A stretch of DNA of 64,000 nt from Megaleporinus macrocephalus (taxonomy: Eukaryota; Chordata; Actinopteri; Characiformes; Anostomidae): positions 31,663,559-31,727,558 of the forward strand of contig CM038708.1 of assembly GCA_021613375.1 (NCBI GenBank). The letters are read 5' to 3'. The stretch's first letter is position 1. Every line of letters starts with the position of its first letter. This document shows positions 1-20,117 of this stretch, piece by piece. A program made the translations under genes and the position numbers. The notes below the pieces were generated by a model, which ran no database searches, had not been told where the DNA came from, and saw only the letters and a program-made list of their open reading frames with translations.

Positions 1-195
1 GTCGATCACTAGGTTATAAGGATACTGGGAAACTTTTCATTTACTCTTAAAGAATATCTCTTTAGCAGACTTGAAAAACAGATGACTCTGCTGCAGTAGT
101 AAAGAACAAAATTGAGGCAACTGCATCCTGTTCAGGAGCTGAGAGAGAATTATTAGCTGGTTTACACAAAGCGGGCAACACATTTCTGCTCTCGG

Positions 196-196
<1 letters not shown>

Positions 197-231
<35 letters not shown>
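197..231. repeat. (CA)n microsatellite
   Basis: An uninterrupted CA dinucleotide run of about 35 bases. Confidence 0.95.
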
Positions 232-234
<3 letters not shown>

Positions 235-1639
235 CACTCAGACCAACAACACAAACATGTGCTTCCTTCGATAAAGTTCAACACAGCAGCAGAGACTGAA
301 GTCAAGTCCCTCAGGACAGTATCTGTGAGCGTGTGCTATATATAGACAGTAGGAACCCCACAAATACAATAAAACATCTCAAAAGGAAGATTAATGAGTC
401 CTTACACATCTACCTGAAACATGTTAGGTAACAGGCCTATAAAGCCTAGACCCTACTGACCTCTGTGTTTAACGTATTTAGGCTTGAACATGCAAACTAG
501 GGACTGAAATGGGTTCTTATCTTCGCAGAAATATTTCATTCTCAACACCGTCCCGTACAACTGGACAGATAACACAGTTACTCATTCATAATGTTATCAG
601 GAGGATGTGTATAAACTCATCACACATCTTTCCACTGAATTATACATTTGGAAGTTTTACGTTTTATGTTGGAGCTCTAAAAGAATGTGAGGAATGCCTC
701 CAGCAGGCCTGCTTGTTATGTAGGATATTGTATGAAGCAAGCGTGATGGTCCTTTGGAAAACATTCAGGAAATGTGTCTGTAAAGTGCGTTTGATGTGAT
801 GGGACAGTTCCGTAGCTTCTGAGTGTTTGTGTCTGAGAGTCACTCGGCCTGGGTTTTGGTCGGTGGTTTTAGTGAGGTGCTCTCGTGCCGGTTGATTGTA
901 GAGGCCCGGATACAGCTGTAGGTGAGTAATGGGCTACTACGCTCGCAGCCCCTCGCCTTGTACGTACACACACAAAAGTGACCCACACCAACGCAGCTGG
1001 TTCCTGTTTTCAGACCCTGAAGGCTCTTATTTTTCCCGTTTCCCCCTCACCTGCTCCGCTCCACATTTCTTCCACCACAAGCTCTCCGTGAGCTACAGAC
1101 AGGCTACTTTCTCCATAAAGAACATCGTTCTAGCTGAAACATACAGAGATGCACCTTGCTGTGGTCGATACTGATAACTAATCGTTGTCTTGACTGTTTT
1201 ATGGCTTTTGCTATGCATTGGTCCTGTTCATGGGGGTAGGGGCAACAGTAAACAAGAAATCAAGACAAATTATGTTTCTAAGTCATGTAAACAAATAAAA
1301 TATAAAACAATTAGTTTAAATTAAGGTTTGATACTTGACTTTTTGACTAATGTAGCATTAGAAAAGTTCATATTCATGGCCCCCGATGGGTCAGGAGCCT
1401 AATAGTTCTCATCATGGCCCCCAAGGTGGTCCACATTTTTGCTCCGACCAAGCTCACAATGGACAGGGAAAGAAATGGAGAAAAAAACGTACACTGTCTG
1501 GGGCACCCTGAGGACCGGTATGAGAAACACAGCTCTAAGCAACCGCTTCGGTCACTTACAGCAGACGGGCCTGATCCTGGAGATTCTATTACAACTAAGA
1601 ACTATTTGCCACTTGTGTTTTATGATTAACTCACAAGTT

Positions 1640-1830
1640 AAACAAGTTGTGTCACACACACACAAGCCCGAAGCACACAGCCAAACCCAGAGTGGGGAGA
1701 AGTTAGGGGTTAGGTGTCTTGCTCAAGGGCATTTCAGTTGTGTCCTGTTGGTGCAGGGGATCGAATTAGTGACCTTTCGGTAACAAGACTGGATCCCTAA
1801 CCTCAAGCCCATGATTGCCCCCCCCTGCAG
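1640..1830. repeat. dispersed repeat fragment
   Basis: Text of the type 'ggtgtcttgctcaagggca' followed by a 'gaattagtgacctttcggt' block recurs widely in fish genomes. It is recognised from memory of the family only. Boundaries are approximate and no coding part is visible. Confidence 0.45.
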
Positions 1831-2599
1831 AGTTCAGGCCCAACATATCTGGCTCATACAGTCAGATACACCTGAAAGCCTTCATTGCCTGGATTAGGGG
1901 TGTTAGACTAGAGTTGGAGCTAAACTCAGCAGGGTGGTAGATTTCCAGGACCAGGATTGGCCACCCCTGACTCAGCAAAAAAACCTTGAGTTCAAGCTGT
2001 TATTCATGTACGAAGTGCAGTGAGCATGACAGTTTAAAACTCTAAATATCTAAGCTATTATTCAATTCGGTCTATGGTGTTGTGCATCTATATTAATCTA
2101 TATTTCCTCTTCCATATATACCCAATCAGGAATGCCTTACTGTGATCCATGATACTAGTGTACTGTTGTGATGGACTACAGCAGATGTTTATATTTATTA
2201 TAAGAAGCTTATGGAAACCCTGTAGATGTTCCTGAGTATTACTACAGATTTTTTTCATAAGGGACTTTAGTTTAAAATTAATTATTAGAGTTGCTAATTT
2301 GTAGATCATTCCTCTGAATCTACCTTATCTGAACAGTAATTGGAAGCTGCAGTTTTGTTATATTTGCTGAAACTGTAAAGAAAACGTTTCAGAACATTAC
2401 CATAGTTACACCAAGTTATCAGCAGCAATTCCAATATCAGACCACCACTAACAATAACAACAATAATTAATAATAATACAAATAATACAATAAAAACTTC
2501 TACCAACACTAATGTATCCTCCACTTTTACTTAAGGGTCAAGGGTTTTTGTGTTTGTCCACAATCAGCAGAGCTGAGCAAGTGTTAAGCATAGTGATAT

Positions 2600-2605
2600 T
2601 TTATT
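2600..2605 (-). terminator. mrpl15: candidate mrpl15 polyadenylation signal (AATAAA)
   Basis: TTTATT on the plus strand reads AATAAA on the mrpl15 strand, about 95 bases after the TAA stop codon at 2700-2702. It is the first canonical hexamer downstream of the stop. Confidence 0.7.
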
Positions 2606-2699
2606 ACTAATGAATGTAAACAATAATACATATTTACATGTTCAAACATTATTTAAAGAAGTAGGCCTACATTTGCATGTCATTGGGCAGCATGAAACA

Positions 2700-5600
2700 T
2701 TATGAACTGTAGTACTCCAACAAGTCTTTATCAGTCGGTTTAAGAATCTTCTTGTCAGCCATGTTTACTACCCAGCCTGGTGCCAGGCCAAAAAAGATCT
2801 GCCGGGGATCTTTCCGCTCCGCTAACATTTTACATGCTGTTTCTGTTGAGATGTCTGGTAACGTGTAGCCATATTTCTTTGCAAGTTCCATCCGCGCGGC
2901 CTGGATCTTCTCTGAGTCAGCGAGATAGCCCCGGTTATTGGCATCTGTGTAGTACGGCAGGAGGTTTTCACCAGGAAACATTCGTTTTGGAATAGGCTGG
3001 CCAGTCATGAAGAACGGTACTGGCTTAATGAGGATCTCTACACACACACACGTAACAAACACACAAACAAAACAGTCAGTCTGAGTGAACCAATGAATGG
3101 CCAGTGTCTCTTAACCTTGATACGCAGAAAAGCAAAACATGTCCAAAATATTAAGCAGCGGCAAAATATTGTGCTTTAGATTATTAAAGGAAAAGTTTGA
3201 ATTTATTCTAATTTAGATGTGTACTTGCACCAAAGTGTATCAGTGATTTTTGTGATATTTTTAGTGTTTTGGAGAACACTAGCAAGAAGTCTATTACAGA
3301 TATTACAGTCTCAGTGATGCTACTTGATGGTGTCATTATTACATTATTACCTATAAATTCTAAAGCTCCAGTGTCAAATTAAAGATGCAAATTTCAGACA
3401 CCGAACATGTCTCGGCTGACTGACTATGTAAGTGAGGAATAATTGTCCAAATCAGATTTTGGCTAAAGTATTTCCTTAATGTTTTGGTGCGTTTGTAATA
3501 GGGCAAAATTTTTGGGCTATTTGGGCAAAATCCCAATCACTAGCACATTCGAGCAGCTTGAATCATGAACGCTGTACCAGACTGTTCACAAGCTTTATGT
3601 TAAAATTTATTAAAATTCTCATACATAAAACTCAAGGCAATATTGAATAACATGGGGTAAAATAATTAAAATAGCACTTTAAAAAAATGTAATATAAGTG
3701 AGGTCCTATTTGGTAGTTGACTGTCTTAAAATAAAAGTGTATAATGATTGTAAAGTGTATAATGATTGTACAGGGCACCACTTAAAAGCCAGGGTGTATG
3801 TGATGTGTGTAGAAGTTGTTGACTTACGTAAGCTGCGTGGATCATAGTAGCTGGTTGTGATTACACCACCATTGCGTTCCACTGCAGCAATGGCTGCTTC
3901 AGATGCCAGCTGTACCTCCAGATTCACTTTAGCACAGAAAATATCAGCTCCCTTAAACAAACAGACACACAGACAGACACATTAGTTAAATCAAGAAACA
4001 GAAGATGAACTCTTGCTGCACCCAGATAGGTGACCTGAAATGTGACTGACTGCTGCCCCCCTCTGGACAACCTGACTCCTTGCACTTCAAATGTTATCAC
4101 AGGTTCCTAAACCTGTCTCCAGCCCGTGCTGGAATTGATATCTGAGGTAATGTAAGAATTTAAGTGATTACTAACATGCTGTTAAGAAATGTTTTTTTCA
4201 TTCAGTACGATTTTGAATGTCCACAGTGTTAAACAACTCAATGTCAATGTCAATAGGATAACAATAGTAATTCAGCAGTGAATGACATTCAATACTGGCT
4301 GAAACACAGTTTCCACAGTAACAGTAGTCATGTTTGAACTGATTTCATGGTATTAATATAATAAATAATAAGAAGTTCTTTACTGCTAAATAGATCCTTA
4401 CCATTTATCCACAATGCAGAGCCACTACAACCGAGGAAAAGGAGCTACTAACTATATGCGCGATACACTTTAGTTGCTTTGCTATATTTTTATATTATAC
4501 ATTTCTTTTATTTATGTATCTGTACATGATGTTACACTCTGAGATATCTGTAACAATCTAAATTGGAAGTGAAATCAAGACAAATTTAATCACCATTTTA
4601 AAGAGTGCTTAATTCCCCCTTTTAGTGATTCCCCTTTCACTGACGCCAAACATTACGCACCTCATCTACGAGATGAACTCCATAGTCCCGTTTAAATGGC
4701 TGAATGGTGACCCCTCTGCTATTGACCAGCTGGGTGAGATCTATAGGCTGTGATGGGTCCACTCGGCCAACGTCTATCAAATATTGCAACCTCCGCAGAG
4801 ACAGCGGTGGGTACTGATGACGAAGGCTTACGGAAAAATAAACAAATAGAATAATGAGAGAACATTCGTCTAACATGCTTCTTTATGTCCACCTCAAACT
4901 CATAAAAGTGAGCAGTGTCTGTTATCCTACCTGTGTCCCTCATTGTAGCCGTATTTAGGAATGATCAGGTAGAATGGGGTTTGTCCGCCCTCAAAGCCCA
5001 GACGGGGACGATTCCCGCGCTGTCGTTCGCCTTTGTGGCCTCGTCCACTCTTATTCCCATCATGCAAGCCACGGCCTCGACGTTTCTCCTGTGAACAAAC
5101 ATGTTAATTTTAGAAGCCACATACTCGCATATAATAATTAATACTTCACCTTCTTTTATTTATCTTCCCAGAACTTCCTAGCGCATCTCTGGTGGTTAAT
5201 CGTCATCTGGCATTCAGCTGCTTTAACCAGGTCTGGACAAGTTTTGTCAGAAATTTGTCAGGATCTCACCATTTTAATCAGACAGGACACCAGATTTAAC
5301 TTGTTCAATCAGTATGTTTCAGTCCTCAAACAATTTATCCTCCAGCTTTGCTGGCATGAAAACTTGCAACCCCCCGGTATTTGTGAATAACAGTCTGCCA
5401 GCCTGGTATTTGGCATCTGCTGAAAAGTGTTCTCCAAGTTCACAATGCAATGTTAGATCACATACAGTACTGCAAGGTATAGCACAGCCTTACACAGCTT
5501 ATAACAGAACACAGCACAGCACAGTACAGTACAGTACAGTACAGTATAGCAGAACGCGGCAAGTTGTAGCAGAACACAGCATGAAATCATAAAACAAGTG

Positions 5601-6942
5601 TAGCTGTACACAGCACAGCACAGTAGAGTAGCGTAGCACTATACAGCACAGTAAAGTGTAGCTGTACACAGCACAGCACAGTAGAGTAGCGTAGCACTAT
5701 ACAGCACAGTAAAGTGTAGCAGTACACAGCACAGCACAGTACAGTAGCATAGCACTATACAGCACAGTAAAGTGTAGCAGTACACAGCACAGCACAGTAC
5801 AGTAGCATAGCACTATACAGCACAGTAAAGTGTAGCAGTACACAGCACAGTATAGCAGAACACAGCACAGTATAGCAGAACACAGAACAGTCCTGTACAG
5901 TATAGCAGAACACAGAACAGTCCTGTACAGTATAGCAGAACACAGCACAGTATAGCAGAACACAGAACAGTCCTGTACAGTATAGCAGAACACAGCACAG
6001 TATAGCAGAACACAGAACAGTCCTGTACAGTCTAGCAGAACACAGAACAGTCCTGTACAGTATAGCAGAACACAGCACAGTCTAGCAGAACACAGAACAG
6101 TCCTGTACAGTATAGCAGAACACAGCACAGTCTAGCAGAACACAGAACAGTCCTGTACAGTATAGCAGAACACAGAACAGTACTGTACATTCTAGCAGAA
6201 CACAGAACAGTCCTGTACAGTATAGCAGAACACAGAACAGTCCTGTACAGTATAGCAGAACACAGCACAGTCTAGCAGAACACAGAACAGTCCTGTACAG
6301 TATAGCAGAACACAGAACAGTACTGTACATTCTAGCAGAACACAGAACAGTCCTGTACAGTATAGCAGAACACAGAACAGTCCTGTACAGTATAGCAGTG
6401 CACAGCACAGTCTAGCAGAACACAGCACAGCACAGTGCAGTGCAGTGCAGTACAGTAGTGTAGCAGAACACAGCACAGTCTAGCAGAACACAGCACAGTA
6501 CACTACAGTACACTACAGTACACTACAGTACACTACAGTACAGTACAGTACACTACAGTACACTACAGTACACTACAGTACAGTGTAGCACAGCACAGCA
6601 CCGAAGTTAAGAGTCCCCGCAAGAGAGGTAAATCAGAAGCGGACTCTAGTTGCAGCTCTGAAGTAGAGTTTCTAAATCAGTTCCTGTCCACTGAGTCAGT
6701 GCAGAATGTTTCGTGTGTAAACGTTACAGTCATTGTAACCGGCTGCCCGCTGTCTAAGCTGTCAGCTCCGGCTAACATGCTAACATGCCACGAAGCATTA
6801 GAGTGATTATTTCTCGTTTCCAAGCAGGACCACCTACGTTTTTCCTCGCTCCAGGGTTTGGCCGAAGGTTGGCTAATGTTATCCGCGGTAGATTTCTCAC
6901 GATGTCGAGGGTTTTCCCTCCGCCAGTCCTGGACACAGACAT
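2700..6942 (-). CDS. mrpl15: mitochondrial large ribosomal subunit protein uL15m (MRPL15), 5 coding exons
   Basis: Structural protein of the mitochondrial 39S ribosomal subunit. Coding exons on the minus strand are 6838-6942, 4931-5088, 4661-4826, 3828-3951 and 2700-3037. They sum to 891 bases, giving 296 residues plus TAA, the same length as human MRPL15. All junctions are GT-AG and phases close. Residues 1-35 form a basic, mitochondrial-targeting-like leader containing LANLRPNPG. Exon 2 carries the Gly/Arg/Lys-rich uL15 loop ([11 protein letters not shown], about residues 50-60) and the [10 protein letters not shown] core. Exon 3 has [16 protein letters not shown] and exon 5 has [20 protein letters not shown]. 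The start at 6942 was chosen because it aligns with the human N terminus. An in-frame ATG at 6981 would add 13 residues. Intron 1 holds a large minisatellite. lypla1 lies divergently upstream, as in human. Identity is secure; the exact start is slightly less so. Confidence 0.97.
5470..6595. repeat. minisatellite array in mrpl15 intron 1 (58-bp, 30-bp and 10-bp units)
   Basis: About 1.1 kb of related tandem units built from ACAG/ACAC words. From about 5599 there are roughly four 58-bp units (starts at 5599 and 5657 show the period). From about 5845 to 6420 there is a 30-bp unit, TATAGCAGAACACAG followed by AACAGTCCTGTACAG. The end is a 10-bp CAGTACACTA run (6490-6580). Each 30-bp unit contains the palindrome CTGTACAG. 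Minus-strand frames through it are open only because the unit length is a multiple of three. The array lies wholly between mrpl15 exons 1 and 2. Confidence 0.95.
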
Positions 6943-7349
6943 CTCTCCCGCTGCATTCACACACTCACCAGACTGCTTCAAGGGCGAGAGTCATGGCGGA
7001 GAAGCACGTGGTGCAGCGCCCCGGAAAAACATTCCTCGAGCTCAAAAAACGTATTTTAAACAATTTTCTGTGCACATTTCAGGCGCCAGAATGTAACCGC
7101 TTCATCATTTGGTGAAGGTGAAACGGGACATTTTGAACAAGACGTTGGCGAATGAGAAACTGACATCAACTCATGAACATAGCGCGGCGGTATAGGAGCA
7201 CCACTCGGAATAGGTTGTGCGCTTATCAATGGGAAAACGTAATGTTAGCTGCTGTGAAATGTTTTCTGATGACTGTTTGGTTAAATAAACTGTTGTGTAG
7301 GGTGACTTTACTGCTGAATTGTCAGACATTATTAAAAAGTAATTCCCTG

Positions 7350-7421
7350 TGGAGATGCCGGGGATTGAACCCGGGGCCTCATACATGCAAAGCATGCGCT
7401 CTACCACTGAGCTACATCCCC
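7350..7421 (-). tRNA. tRNA-Ala (anticodon UGC)
   Basis: A 72-nt intronless tRNA gene on the minus strand. The acceptor stem GGGGATG pairs with CATCTCC and includes the G3-U70 wobble pair that identifies alanine tRNAs. The D stem is GCTC/GAGC. The anticodon arm CATGC-TTTGCAT-GTATG has anticodon TGC at loop positions 34-36. The T arm is CCGGG-TTCAATC-CCCGG and the discriminator base is A. Internal A and B boxes are intact (B box GGTTCAATCCC), so it is probably transcribed by RNA polymerase III. It lies between the divergent mrpl15 and lypla1 start sites. Confidence 0.97.
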
Positions 7422-7629
7422 TACGATGGATAAGATGAGATTTTCCCTTCTTCTACATGAAACAAAGAGGGCTAACGTGGCTGTATATTAGTGATTATAC
7501 ATGAATATGTATCCAAAGGTATATAAAGGATATTCAAATTACACCTTCCACTATAATCGGCTGCTTTAAGGCGCACACAGTTTGGGCAATCTTTATATAA
7601 AAGCATTGCCAGTAAAACACACAGCACTG

Positions 7630-7950
7630 TAGTGCAGCTGCACCCTAACCAGCAAACACGTTATGACATCGTTGTGACAACGTAGTCACAATGTTGAAAT
7701 GCAATTCCTCAGAAAGTTGTGACAACGAATCTGACAACGTTGTGAGAACGTAGTGGTAACGTTGTCACAACCTCCTAGAATCCTTCATACGTTCCATTAT
7801 ATCTGCATGTAACTGCAAGGACTTTTACCAAGTTGCCAAAAGGTAGTCATAATATCATGAAACAACGTTATTTAACATTTATGCTATGATAACCTTGTTC
7901 AGACAACGTAAAAAGCACCACATTTTGACAAAGTTGTGACAACGTTATGA
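7630..7950. repeat. dispersed element with repeated ACAACGTTGTGAC-type words
   Basis: The words GTTGTGACAACGT, GACAACGTTGTGAGAACGT and GGTAACGTTGTCACAAC recur in direct and inverted orientation, so the segment is rich in short palindromes centred on AACGTT. It looks like the interior of a non-autonomous mobile element. No coding capacity is seen and the family was not identified. Confidence 0.5.
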
Positions 7951-8368
7951 TTTTTTATTTATTTATTTTATTTGTATTACTCTATTATTGTTAATATTAT
8001 TATTGTATTATTACTTGAATTTTTTATTATTATTTCTTTTACTATTTTATGTTTTACTACTATATTTATATTTACTTTTATTTACTTATTTTTATCTTTA
8101 CCTTATTCCTTATTCCTAGTTTCTTATTCAGTTTTTTTTGTTTTTCTTTTACGATTTATCTTACCTACTTTTGTCTCTATTCTCTATAACTCTTATTGTT
8201 TTTTTTTACATTTTAAGTACTCATTAAAATTCTTTTTAATTTATTTTGAATCCCTGTTTGTTTAATAATTGTAATGCTCGGAGACATTGTAAGTGAGGGT
8301 CTCTCTCAATGTATTCCCGAGTGAAAATAAAGGTTGATTGATTAATTGATTGATCGATTGATTGATTA
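7951..8368 (+). mobile_element. probable non-LTR retrotransposon 3' end with (TTGA)n tail
   Basis: A T-rich segment is followed by 'gtctctctcaatgtattcc', then AATAAAGG, and ends in a GATT/TTGA simple repeat (about 8333-8368). A 3' end carrying a short tandem tail is typical of fish LINE-like elements. No reverse transcriptase frame remains. Assignment is from overall structure only. Confidence 0.45.
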
Positions 8369-8879
8369 CGTGTCACCAAGCGTCAGCTGACAGTGTTTCT
8401 CAGGGCTGGTTCTGGAAGCCCACCCTGGCTAGCATATGTCAACACAGCCTCTTTACCTCAACTTGAGCTGCTAACTGTTTGGAAGCAAGGAGTATACTAA
8501 CTAGTGACCTTGCAGTGGGTCTCCATGACTAATGTAGAGCGAGCTAGAGGTCAAGTTCCCAGCATTGACATGTCCATCTGGTAACTCTGGGACGACTGAG
8601 TAGAGTTTGTGGTCCCGAACTCATCATCTAATGCTCTTTTCGCTGAAGGCAGTCAGATCCTCACAGCATGAAAAACGCTTCCCTGAAGAACTGGTGGACC
8701 ACCATGACTACCATAACCTGAGCTGAGGTTAAACCTCTGATTTAAACTTCGTATGTAAAGAGCGCAGCACGGGTTTATACAGGTATGCTATTTTTTTCTG
8801 GATTTAAATTAAATGCTGAAACTCCAAAGTAAGAGTTGTGAGCGCTAACTAGTAACTATGATATACACTCCACCGCACG

Positions 8880-9400
8880 GCAACCACACACGCGTATCTG
8901 AAGAGCCAATAGCATTTAAAGATCATTCACGTCACTACAAATGCACCAATCACAGTACTCCTCCGTGAAGGAGGCGGAGCTAAAGGCGGAACTTCCTGTG
9001 TAAATCTTGGCGTGGTGAGGTGTTTTGATTGGTCGCGCAGTGCTGATCCAGGTTCAGTTATCTCCGTCACGCATTAACTGTGGACTGTTACGCGGTGAAA
9101 CAGTGGGCTGCACTGAGATCCGCTGTCCCTGTCAGTGCAGGACGTTACGGTGAAGGGTCACGGTGCCGTCTCCGCACTAGCGTGCTTTAACTCCCTCAAC
9201 TGGAAAACGGTCAGCCTGGACGCGCTTTCGGTTATAACAGCAGTCTGACCGGCGCGGTTCGTGTTTTTTATTTATTTAGTATCAGCTCTCTCTGTCATAA
9301 TTGCCTGTGCTTGTTCTGCAGGCTGGGGGGCTGTGGTCGGTAGCTCGCTAGCTGTTTGAATTTTATTTCTCGTATTGAATGTAAAGCTCCGGTTCGTTGC
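8880..9400 (+). promoter_or_regulatory. lypla1: lypla1 promoter / CpG-rich 5' region with three CCAAT boxes
   Basis: The 500 bases before the lypla1 start codon are richer in CpG than the surroundings. CCAAT boxes are at 8906-8910 and 8946-8950, with a reverse one (ATTGG) at 9028-9032. No TATA box is placed convincingly. This fits a housekeeping promoter. The transcription start itself cannot be read from sequence. Confidence 0.6.
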
Positions 9401-16140
<6,740 letters not shown>

Positions 16141-16554
16141 TCAGTAAAACCTAATGGATCATTTGTATTGATCGATACTCTCATACTCTCTCCAGCTGCT
16201 GTTTCTTCATCTGACTGAACTGAAACACTCCCATGCCTAACTCGGACTAAATGTAACGGTAGTATTAAACTTTAATACTAAGCCTAACTGGAACAATCCT
16301 GGATTCTATCCTCAGAGTCAGCCACGAAAAATGTTGCCATAGTAACCTCTGACCTTGTGACACTGTAACCTCTTGCTCAGACTGAGGTTTGGTCGTCACA
16401 GACATGTCACCTGTCAGAAACACAGTTTCTAAGACTACTGTAGGGCTCACGTAACACAGTAGTCCAAACTGTAGGGCATTATCTTAAGTTACAAAGCCAT
16501 CTGATAACAGTGTTTGGTTTGGGGGAAAAGGGCTCCTAATGTCATGTTGATATA

Positions 16555-16560
16555 AATAAA
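16555..16560 (+). terminator. lypla1: lypla1 polyadenylation signal AATAAA
   Basis: Canonical AATAAA about 415 bases after the TAA stop, inside TATAAATAAAAGG. It is the first such hexamer in the 3' UTR. Confidence 0.75.
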
Positions 16561-17274
16561 AGGAATGAACAAATGAAACGATGCCTCTGGATGGCAGTTT
16601 TGTCTCTTTGTCTCTTTCCAGTGTTTGCATATAGTGTCCTGACTACATTTGTGTATATGCAAGCAAGCAAACTGGTGTGTGTCGCTGCACTCTTCCTCTA
16701 AAGTGCATCGGCTTTGCCCTCTTTAAAAAGCTTTCAGGGCCAAAATGCTGTCTGTGGGCTGGTCCGGGTTGGGTAGTAACGAATACATGTAATGGCGTTA
16801 CGTAATCAGGATACAAGAACACATAACTGTTTTCCTTTACACTAAAAAAAAAGAAGCAGATTACAGGTACAGTATAATAAATCAGTGTGGGCTACAGTCA
16901 CATGAAAACTCCTCATCATTTACAGAAATTCATAGTTTTAATGATAAACGTCATTAAATTTGAAGAGGTTTTATTTGAGGGAAGGGGTGGGCTAGGAGAG
17001 AATCCTAAACAGAATGTGAGAGAAGACTAACGACTCACGAGCAGCCGTTAGTCCTAAGAGAGAAATGTAGTGTTTAACTATATTGCATTTGATTCAAGCT
17101 ACCGGATCATTCTACACTGATTGTGTTAGTTTGTGTTTTAGTCTCAGAGCATCTAGTCTCAGTGTACAGTTTTTTTTAACTAAATCAAATTAAAATCGCT
17201 CTTTTTTTGGGGAGCAAAGACTGATTTATTAACAGAGTTGTCTAAAGTTAAACACATTATTCTGTATTATAAAT

Positions 17275-17563
17275 AACCATCCATCCATTATCTGCCGCTT
17301 AATCCCGCTAGTCAGGGTCAAGGGGGGGCTGGAACCAATCCCATCGTCATCGGGCAAGGCGAGGTATACTATGGACAGTTTGCCAATCGCATGGCTAACA
17401 CTCACACCTACAGGCAATTTAAAGTGACCAATCAACCTAAAATGCATGTCTTTGGACATGTAGGAGGAAACCCACACGGGGAGAACATGCACACAACATA
17501 TAGAACAACCCGGACCGTCTTGCTGTGAGGCGACAGTGCTAACCCCTACACCACCATGCCACC
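17275..17563. repeat. dispersed fish repeat, GGAGAACATGCA type, copy 1
   Basis: Begins CCATCCATCCATTATCTGCC and ends 'gctaacccctacaccaccat'. It shares the blocks GTAGGAGGAAACCC, GGGGAGAACATGCA and CTTGCTGTGAGGCGACAGTG with the copies at 33010-33195, 56105-56420 and 62115-62312. Non-coding; the formal family name was not determined. Confidence 0.8.
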
Positions 17564-17989
17564 TTGTATTATGAGTAGTTAATTAAGAATGTCATACATA
17601 TATTTAAATGATGTTACACTGACAATGCAGTGCATTCATATCCATTTATTATGACTTTGTGTGCTGTAGCTTTTAGCAGTGTTAAACACTTCAGACCACT
17701 GGGTTATATCACCATCACTGTGAGCAATTCTTACTCACATTATAATTTGTAATGTGTATATGATTTAGAAGTTTAAATAATTGGTTCCCTTTGTTGTGCG
17801 TTTACAAACCTAATTCCAAACATATTAGGACGGTAGCAGTGTGTAAATAAAAGCAGAAAGCTTGAGGGTTAAATCCACTTTTTTCACTTGTATTTAAATG
17901 AAAGCAGTGTAAAGAAATTAGATGTAAAAACAGTAGCGTTCATATGACAATTCCTGCACAGTAAGTCTTTTCTGATATATATATATATA

Positions 17990-19420
<1,431 letters not shown>

Positions 19421-19489
19421 TATATATATATATATATATGTGTGTGTATTCGCTGCATACCTTGTTTATTCACTTTCACCCTATTTGTT

Positions 19490-19940
19490 AATGGTCAGGA
19501 CCCCCACAGAGCCACCACAGAGAAGGTACTTTTAGGGAGCTGGATCATTCTCAGTAACGCAGTGACACTGAAATGATGTTGGTGTGTTAGTGTGTGCTGG
19601 AGGTTTTAACCACCTCAGTCCACCAACCAGCAACATCCAGCCAAGTGTCCTGTGGGCAGTGTCCAGTGACCACCGATGAAGGACCAAAGGATGACCAACA
19701 CAAACTGTGCAGCCACAGATGAGTTATTGTTTCAGACTTTACATCTTCTTGATGAACCAGCAGGAGTGTCTAATAGAGTGGACAGTGATTAAAAACTCCA
19801 GCAGCACTGCTGTGTCTAATCCACTCGTACCAGCACAACACACACTATACACTAGTGTCACTGCACTGCTGAGAATTACCCACCACCCAAATAATATCTG
19901 CTCTGTGGTGGTGGAACCCTTTGGGGGTTCTGATCATTGA
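19490..19940. mobile_element. long-TIR MITE, copy 1 (GGATCATTCTCAG ends)
   Basis: The ends are inverted: GGATCATTCTCAGTAACGCAG near 19540 and CTGCACTGCTGAGAATTACC near 19862-19885. The interior contains CAGTCCACCAACCAGCA and 'aggatgaccaacacaaact', shared with the copy at 33295-33840. Non-coding. This family is recalled as very abundant in characiform and related fishes, which is part of the reason for the proposed host group. Confidence 0.8.
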
Positions 19941-20075
19941 AGAACAGTGTGAAAGGGTTTATAAGTATACAGAGAAACAGATCTACAGTCTGTAAGTGTA
20001 GACCTACAAAGTGCACCTGTTTTTTAAACAGAGCTGATATGCTGGACAATGTGTGTAGATACAAAGAGGTGGTTT

Positions 20076-20077
<2 letters not shown>

Positions 20078-20112
<35 letters not shown>
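20078..20112. repeat. (CA)n microsatellite
   Basis: An uninterrupted CA run of about 33 bases. Confidence 0.95.

Positions 20113-20117
<5 letters not shown>

Larger units (their letters stand above)
1..2590. other. gene-free left flank downstream of mrpl15
   Basis: No exon could be supported here on either strand. The open frames are short, have no recognisable domain and are not bounded by convincing splice sites. The stretch contains a (CA)n tract near 197-231 and pieces that look like dispersed fish repeats (about 1640-1830 and 1880-1970). One GTGAGT donor-like site lies near 920 on the plus strand, but no exon could be built around it. Confidence 0.6.

Noticed and set aside
929..1174. 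Possible exon on the plus strand with a GTGAGT-type donor near 920
   Set aside because: No acceptor or conserved protein could be matched on either side.
5697..6476. Cys/Leu/Tyr-rich open frames on the minus strand
   Set aside because: They are translations of the 30-bp minisatellite inside mrpl15 intron 1.
6858..7115. Plus-strand frame with ATGGCGGAGAAGCACGTGGT, antisense to the mrpl15 5' end
   Set aside because: It looks protein-like at its start, but no family is recognised. It ends in a stop without a donor and overlaps the mrpl15 promoter region. A short antisense or bidirectional transcript cannot be excluded.
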